Shown here: one piece after another, positions 57,268 through 64,000 of the stretch | Layout: the number at the start of each line of letters is the position of its first letter | Numbering within the stretch: the stretch's first letter is position 1 | Source of the DNA: Ustulina deusta | Lineage: Eukaryota; Ascomycota; Sordariomycetes; Xylariales; Xylariaceae | DNA length: 64,000 nt | Reading direction: 5' to 3' | NCBI GenBank assembly: GCA_023159155.1 | Contig: JAJNNX010000044.1 | Span: forward strand, 186,001 to 250,000 | Translations under genes and position numbers: made by a program | Notes under the pieces: model-generated | The model's database searches: none | What the model was told of the DNA's origin: nothing | Seen by the model: only the letters and a program-made list of their open reading frames with translations

Positions 57268-60200
57268 CGCAAAGCTCAGTCGGCTGGTGGCAGCGTTGTC
57301 ACATCACAAGCAAGAAGGCTCATAGATTGGTGACCTATTGGTCTCAAATCAGGAAGCAGACTTCATAGCTTCCGAGCTTTTGCGCATCCTTACAGGAGAG
57401 CTCTTAATTCCCAGGTACGATGGCGATCCGGTCGGGTTGTGTCTCATACAGAGTTGCCTACCTCTTCTTTTTCGAGTTCATACGGATTTCTTGGGCAAGG
57501 CGTTGGATCGGGAACGGAAGGACAGGTCTAGTCCATACCACTATTCTCATATCTTGAAGGGGTCTTGGCATGAAGACGCCGGTATAGACCATGGCTGGTC
57601 GGGTAGATGGCGGTTTTCTGTAGCTTTGAATGGCGTACCACCAAGGCCCGCACAACACGGAGAGGGTAATATAGGAAGAGGCGAGACAGTGATGCGTGTG
57701 GATCAGGTCGCATAAACAGGGAGCCAAGCAAGATCTATAAACCCCGCCTCCACGTTATCACGCCCTTGACGGCATATTAATGGGACATAAGCAGGCCTCC
57801 CGGGGGGAGGAAGATGGCAGATGCGGACATGAGATACGAATTTCCATTTGCTGCTCCGGCTTTAGATCGCGACGGATAACGGTAGGAGGAATAATATGCG
57901 GTTACCGCTATCGAAGGGGACATCGCCAGAGGGAATGGATCATGGATAGGTCGTCTCGAAGCCCTTCTGAGCCAATTGAAACAAGAAACACCCTACAACC
58001 TCTTCCCTCGTTGATCTATTTTGAATGGCACGGCATGGCATGGCATGGCATGGCTTGCACGCTATGACTTAGACTTCCTACCGCCTCTATCATTCGCGAG
58101 CCTCGCCGAATCAGCTACGCCGCACAAGTCTTGAGCCATGACCAAGGCAAGTCTGGGACGGGCGTCAGCAGTTGTTTACTTTACGTTTTGCCTATATGAC
58201 GGGAAGCAAGTCGTTTAGATGAGAGCAGGTCATCTGACTGCGGCCACTTCCCATTCAAGCAACACCTATCTCACCAATTATTGCAATTATGCGCTAAAAA
58301 GACGGAGGTCGATTTTTCTAGGCGAGTCTGACTTCCTATAACCAACCTCCAGCCAGGCTGGTCAGCATCTTGAACAGGACCCCTCTTAATCACGAATAGA
58401 ATCTTATAACAGGCTCTATTATAACCTAGGTTAGTATACTACGTTTGGGGCTACGTATAGCCCTGTTGATTTTCTGCTCAGTTGCCCCCACGAAAGATAG
58501 ATGCGTCTTATTGTACGGGACCACAGGGGCTTCGAATGAGGAGGCCACGCTTCAGAGTTGCGAAGTGGGGTTGTCAGAATAAAGCAGGCCCAAGAGTCTT
58601 TATACCCCGTTTTCTGTCATCCGCATGACCACAGACACGGAACCACGTCACGGCCGACAGACAATTTGCTTGTCAATTTTTTTTTCCCGGGCAGTGGCCC
58701 ATTCTAGTCTAGATACCCAACGATCCATCCATCCTTGGTTGCAATAGGTAGCCAGCCTATGCGATGGAACAAATATCTACCTAGTGCAGCGCGCTATATT
58801 GATTTCGTATCCAAGGCCAAATCTGGATGCAATTCATTTCTTACGCCATGCAAAGGTGAGCTCGACCACTTCTTCTCTGCCGCTAGGGCCACGACAGTAG
58901 TAGAGGCTATGACCAAGATATTATTGTTGGGCCAGCCTGCTCGCAATTATGTACTCGAATGGGTAAAAGGGTAGCCTGGCTGGCTCTCTCATCACAGACC
59001 TATCTGATAGCTAGCCGTGCCATACAGCTAACTGGGTTGTGCCGCGCACGAACCGCTAGGAAAATACCTAACCTCTCTCTCATTCACATGAGAAGGGGAG
59101 GCGGGGAGGGCAGATCGAGGCGATATGCTAATAATAAACACCTGCCATGCGCTGAACAGCATCATTCGCATGTCAATCCACGCAGAAGAACCCAAGGTGC
59201 AGCGCAGCAGTGCAGAACCGCAGCAGGATCTACTACCTGCTGGTGCGGCACCTTTCCCGTGCCGCCCCGGGGGTGGACATTCGATTTTTTTTGGGGAGGG
59301 GTTTTTTGGGAAATGGAAAGTATACATGACGCCGGAGAAGAGATGCACACTGGGATGTATGATGCGAGATTTGGGTTCGGGAGTCTCTTTGCCACCACCA
59401 TACCTACCGGTACTCTTACTATCGCTACCATTGCTGCTGCTGCTACTTCTCAATAGAAAAGAGAATGTGTCATCGAAATCAAGCTTGAAAGGTGCCATCC
59501 GGCAGCAACGCTTCTACTCGCCTGCGCCCGGCGGCCCGGGATCTTACCATACCATTCCCACCCCCCATCCTCGGTCTCTATCTCCTCTCGGCGAGGTACA
59601 GATCTCTCCATTGTGGGCCCCTGTATATCTCTTTTCTCCCTCCCTCGACCTACGGCACCTGGACTACCTAGTGGTAGGTCGACAGACGGATGTGGTTTGC
59701 CGCTGCTGCAGCCCAGTAGTGAAGAAACATCTTGGCAGCATCAAACATCCATGGCTTTCTGTATGTCGAGCATCGTGACATCGGGCCCTGCTATGGACTT
59801 CCTACCCTGCAACTACAACGACAACGACGGCGACAATGACGACGAAAAGCAAATACTCGCCTACTATCTCTCGCTATTTGTTTTACTTTGTCCTCATTGG
59901 GCCCTTGGGATGCGAGAGAAGGGCCCGCCACGCCACTCCTACCATACAATTACCAACACCGGTCCAAGTAGCCGGTTCCATGTCTCCAGTCATGTGAGCC
60001 TACATACGACCGATATCGATGTTGATCTTATTGGTAGCATAATAACCGGCATGGTAATGCAATCGTAATCGTGGGCTCCATCTCTATCTATCTATCTATT
60101 AAAACAAGTTGACCCGGGGAAGATGAGGAGGAGGAGATAAGAGCGGGTTTTCCAAATGAAAGGCCCCAGAACAGGGTTTGCGTTTGCGCGGGGGAGGGAC

Positions 60201-61733
60201 CCAAGTGTTCGTTTCTCATCGTAGCGCTGGGTATTGTTTTTTGAGGGGAATGCCCTCAACGATTTCCCCCTCCCCTCCCCCCCCTGCGGCTTCGCGGAGT
60301 ATTGTATTTTCTTGTAACTTCTCAAGTCGATACGAATCCGGGGTGGGTTTCGTTGTGCTGAGTACAGTGCTAGGATTGTTGCGAGAGTGAGTACCTTGCT
60401 GGCCATTCTACCCCTATACTGCCCAGCTGATAACGGGCAAGCGGGTTACCGCGCCGCACCGACTAGGGAGGCCAGGCTGTTGTTGTGCACTACTGTACAC
60501 TACGGTAAGATGACGTTCCTCACGATAGTAAGTGTCGCAGCCCGACGAGGTGAATGCCTTTTCAAGTCGTCTGCACCCGCTGTTTTTTGCCCCCCCTTTT
60601 CCGGATTCCCGGAACTTTTGTCGCATCATCGCTGCGCTCGGACTCTTGGACCGTCCCTGCAATATCGATTAGGTATTTTCAATACCTACCCAGCTGATGC
60701 AGGGGAGCTGGCCGCGAGTTAGTTTTGTAGCTAAGTGAAGTTGCTCTAGTCGGGTTTGGAAACGTTGAACCCCTACCCAGGCCTTGTCCGCTTTTTCTTT
60801 TTCTTTATTTGGTGCTTCAATTGGGTTAGGGGGGGGGGTGGATGCTAAGCACGAAGTTGTCGTGGAAAGTCCCTCGCATATCCCGGCGGTAGAGCTTTAT
60901 GAGGACATCCACGTGGAAAGTACTGCTAAGAAGGACCATGTGAATAAGCGCGCATGGAAAGGTACACAAGACCAGTGACAAATAAGTGGTTTTCGAGATG
61001 GAACGGTATGCCTCTCACAGGCCTGGTCCATGTAAAAGTGCTTTGGAATAGCTTCAGAACTTGTCAAATGCCCCGCGTTGGTTAAGCCGAGGTTCAATAT
61101 CAGATCAGTCTAGGCAACCAAAAAAAAAACCCAAATCCCCGTCAGCAATTAGATCGAATTACCCGTTCAAGGGTAAAGCTGCTTAGAATAGGGTTAAGGC
61201 TCTATTGCCTCTTCTGTCACCGTGCTAAGTTTTACGAGGCACAGCGCCTTGAGATATGTCAATGACAAAGGCGTTGTCTCATCAAAATGCACGAGCCAAA
61301 ACAGGGCGTCTTTCATCTTGCTGTATTTCTCCATCTTTCAAAGGCCAATGGATGACTGTAACAGCATTATTCTATCAAGACCAAGACACCATAAGAAGCG
61401 CGAAGCCTCTAGAGCCAGTTGTTACCAGACAATGCGCGCTCTCTAGCAAAGCCTTCGACAAAGGTCCCCAGGCACGTTGTGCATATTTAAAAACACGGCA
61501 TCTCTCCAGACTAAGTCAACACAGTTTTGTAAAATAAAAAAAAAGAACGTACTCGTAAATTTACCAAATTATCATATTTTGGAGGCTCAGCAGTCCTGTT
61601 GAGCTCCCCAAAAGAAAACCCCCCCAAAAAGGAAAGAAACCATCCCACGTGCATCCTCTACAAGGTTATTGAATAGCCTCACTTTTCGTAGCGGGCGGGG
61701 GAGGGAAATACCATAACAGCGGGTAGGTCAACC
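57268..61733. other. Gene-poor stretch, right part
   Basis: About 4.4 kb. A GGCAT pentamer repeat (58030-58054) and (CTAT)n at 60083-60099 are present. Poly-pyrimidine and G-rich tracts (59285-59310, 60260-60290, 60828-60838) recall long fungal 5' leaders. Overlapping frames at 59028-59778 on both strands are not supported as genes. It may hold an extended upstream region of the 61734 gene. Confidence 0.5.
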
Positions 61734-62623
61734 ATGTGTGTCAACTCCTATCAGCACTTCGCCAAATGTGACCACGTCTGTGCGACCCTGACAACATGTC
61801 CCACGTACCACAAGCAGCAGGACGCCGCAAAGGGGATCTTCGGAAGCCTATTTCGACGGAGTCTCAGGAAGAAGAAGAACTGCGGCAAAGTCGTGCCGCA
61901 CTATCTCGAGAACGAGGCTTACTGCCAGGCGTGCTCGGTCAAGAGGGAACGGCTCAGGGCGCAGGGGGTCGGCCAAGGGGCTCTGAAAGTCCGCAGGCAG
62001 GGCTTCCAGGAGATCTTCCAGGAGGAGCGCAAGGAGGCTGCCAGGAACGCGTTGCACCGATCGGAAAAGCGCCGTCGCCGAGGCAGCAAGCAATCGAACC
62101 ATGACGTGATCCATGTCGAGAGCAGCATCTGGATTAACGACCTTTACCACCACCCGGAAACACTGGCGAGAAAAGAGGCCTATGCACGAGAAGCGGCTCC
62201 CGCGCCCCCGGTTTCCCGTCATCAGACGAGAAATCACCCGCGAGGAGCAGAATCGAGGCCGAGAGGACCATCAACGCACGAACGGCGTGGAGGAAAGACG
62301 ACCAGGGAGACGGAGAGCAGAGGGGAGTGGATGCCGGCGTATGGCAGTGTTGAGCCTATGATCAGACCAGCCCAGCCCGCGCCGGCATACCGCTACTCAG
62401 GCCGCTTCTCGAACAGGACGCCGAGTCTCCCGCCGGCAGTCGGTCTCCCCCCACGTCCACAACACAGTGATCGGTCGTTTGCAGCCAGGGCCGAAGCCGC
62501 GGGGTATCCCGACTTAAGGCGCAAGCCAGATCGTGTCCATGACGTCGCAGGAAACCACAACCGGCAGCAAGTCTATCTGGACAGGACGGGAACCGAAGCC
62601 GCGGTCGAAACAAGGCGACGACG

Positions 62624-62669
<46 letters not shown>

Positions 62670-62906
62670 CCACCCAGGCCGCCGCCAAGGAACCATGTCG
62701 GACACTGGAGAGTGGAGGACCCTAGTCAGTGGGAAACCGCGATATCAGACTTGATCGAGAAAGCCAAAGAGAGAGCCTCCCTCACAACGGATAGAGATTC
62801 CCTCACAGATGAAGACTCTGATGATTCGTTTGTGTGTAAGACCTCGCAGGCGATTAGCAACCACAGGCCTCGGTCCACGGGCGAAAGGAGCCGTCATCGT
62901 AAGTAG
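61734..62906 (+). CDS. Cys-rich N-terminal, polyQ-containing fungal protein
   Basis: A single-exon protein of 390 residues. The N-terminal 70 residues carry Cys and His in the order CVNSYQHFAKCDHVCATLTT, CPTYHKQQ, KNCGKVV and YCQACSVKRERLR, probably a zinc-binding module common in uncharacterised Pezizomycotina proteins. Next comes an acidic/basic coiled region (RRQGFQEIFQEERKEA) and HVESSIWINDLYHHPETLAR, the most conserved-looking part. The middle is Arg/Pro-rich and probably disordered. A glutamine run of about 15 residues, encoded by a CAA repeat, is followed by PPRPPPR. The tail is acidic (DEDSDDSF) then basic. I know no function; the basic clusters suggest a nuclear location. Confidence 0.7.
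62625..62671 (+). repeat. (CAA)n microsatellite encoding polyglutamine
   Basis: About 15 CAA triplets in frame inside the preceding gene, preceded by GACGACGA. Purity is nearly perfect, so length should vary between strains. Confidence 0.95.
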
Positions 62907-63513
62907 CAAGAAGCACTCACTTGTCGTCTTAGGCCTCTTCTCGTTTCTACATATCACGATTAGTAGTTCCGCTTGTAGTGGTGAGTAAGGTAAGTTCTCT
63001 TAGTAATCAGAGTTCAACTATAGCAGATGAGGTTGCAAAATCCTCAGTACAGCACATTAAGGCCTGCACCGGGACACCAGGTACTGAAGGAGCTAACAGT
63101 GAGGGTTTCCCCTCAAAATCCGAATACCGGAAGCGTAGCTTGCAGTTTGACTCATATATAATATATAATATAGACTATCTTTCTCACGAGTGTAAGCGAT
63201 TAGCGACTACTAGCTCTCTATAGACTTTAGGTAATGCACCAGGGGTATCAACAACTGATGACGGTACGAAATCAGAAAATCCTCACCACAACGACACAAT
63301 CAGCTAGCCGTTTCTTCACAACTGGCTCACAATGACTATCATAGTTGGCCCACATGGTGATAAAAAAGAACGGGTGGACGCCCCTCCGTCGGGTTCTAGC
63401 AGGTGCTCTGGATTTTTATAGGAGTCGCCGCATGACAGAAGATGGCGCGTCGCTTCGGCATCGGCGGTGTTTGTTTCAGTCCTTGCCGGACTTTGGCTAT
63501 GGCCAAGAAATGT
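62907..63513. other. Intergenic between convergent genes
   Basis: About 600 bases, AT-rich (TATATAATATATAATATAG near 63156). Likely 3' UTRs of the two convergent genes. No gene. Confidence 0.5.
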
Positions 63514-63984
63514 TCATTGAGCTTTGCCGTTCTTGACCTCGGCAGCCGCCTTCCGGCTCCTAAACTTGGCGATCTCGGCTTTTACGGCCTTCTCTACGCG
63601 GCCTTGAAGTTCACGGCGGTACCCGAACTTGAACAGGAACTCAAGCCACACGAACAGAGGCGCAAGGAAGACAGCCTGGACTAGGTTGTCCAACAGTGCG
63701 GGCGCTCGCCCTTCGAAGGCACCATGGCCGACGAATTGAAACAGCCAGCAGACGACGTGTACGATGACGGCGGTTTGGTTGGTCAGCGTCGGATCGCGGG
63801 ACAGAGCGGCATTCCCTAGTGCAGCGGCACCCAGGCACATGAATGCTAATATGGTGCCGGCTACTGGTTCGAGGAGGACGTAGAGGCCGCCCCAGGCCAG
63901 TGCGGCGAGGGTGCCGAGATTGAGGTCGAGGTTCGGTATGGTTATGGCATCGGGAAGCGGGATAAGCGTGCCGGTATTGGCGCC
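63514..63984 (-). CDS. Mpo1-like (DUF962) protein, 5' part beyond right edge
   Basis: The last exon of a minus-strand gene. An acceptor TGTAG at 63989-63985 precedes GANTGTLIPLPDAITIPN, then LGTLAALAWGGLYVLLEPVA, and VHVVCWLFQFVGHGAFEGRA with PALLDNLVQAVFLAPLFVW and EFLFKFGYR. The HxxxW..QFxGHxxFExRxPALLDN pattern is the DUF962/Mpo1 signature, whose two histidines (in VHVVC and VGHG) bind iron in yeast Mpo1. Yeast Mpo1 is an ER dioxygenase that alpha-oxidises 2-hydroxy fatty acids from phytosphingosine. Several hydrophobic helices fit an ER membrane protein. The N-terminal exon lies outside the window. The tail is Lys/Arg-rich. Confidence 0.88.
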   Translation of the reverse strand, partial: GANTGTLIPLPDAITIPNLDLNLGTLAALAWGGLYVLLEPVAGTILAFMCLGAAALGNAALSRDPTLTNQTAVIVHVVCWLFQFVGHGAFEGRAPALLDNLVQAVFLAPLFVWLEFLFKFGYRRELQGRVEKAVKAEIAKFRSRKAAAEVKNGKAQ

Positions 63985-64000
63985 CTACAGAACGAAGACA

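Noticed and set aside
59028..59778. Overlapping open frames of 156 and 217 residues on opposite strands
   Set aside because: Both are low-complexity (poly-Leu, Ser, Pro) with no family signal. They mirror each other through GC-rich DNA.

Overview
The window is nuclear DNA from a filamentous ascomycete, most likely a Sordariomycete. Genes carry 47-155 base introns with GT..AG ends and CTAAC/CTTAC-like branch sites. Recognisable families are fungal: Zn2Cys6 regulator, CFEM protein, SRPK-like kinase, RlpA-like secreted protein, fungal MFS transporter. Intergenic DNA is peppered with CCTAGG-centred palindromes. No rRNA, tRNA, CRISPR array or intact transposase was found. Exon models were built by hand from splice sites, reading phase and family conservation. 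Joined lengths are multiples of three for every complete model.

Layout. 1-5.2 kb: a flavin monooxygenase cut by the left edge, an ankyrin/AAA+ pseudogene that has lost its ATPase core, and a three-exon gene of unknown function. 5.6-7.3 kb: an SRPK-like kinase with a predicted C-terminal membrane anchor. 7.3-12.6 kb: sparse DNA with a possible 52-residue ORF, a small secreted double-psi beta-barrel protein and an esterase relic. 13.3-23.8 kb: RING-like protein, GH92 mannosidase, Upc2-like Zn2Cys6 regulator and a 3CxxC zinc-finger protein, all on the minus strand.

24-37 kb looks accessory. A seven-exon gene encodes a 1701-residue protein with a Bergerat (HSP90-like) ATPase domain at the N terminus and a DUF3883/NO VEIN domain at the C terminus. 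It lies between two same-orientation copies of a dispersed non-coding repeat. A third repeat core lies beyond a 383-residue coiled-coil protein gene. An unusual array of GTACTGGT-type units sits in the same interval.

37.4-52.6 kb is denser and mostly housekeeping: V-ATPase subunit H, methylmalonate-semialdehyde dehydrogenase, an F-box protein, a membrane-anchored histidine-phosphatase-like protein that appears to lack the HD motif, a seven-exon MFS transporter and a CFEM protein with a probable GPI anchor. 52.6-61.7 kb is a gene-poor stretch of about 9 kb holding one 53-residue Cys-rich ORF. The right end has a 390-residue Cys/polyQ protein and the 3' part of an Mpo1-like (DUF962) gene.

The genes do not form an obvious metabolic cluster. 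The most unusual locus is the NO VEIN-like gene and its repeat-rich surroundings.
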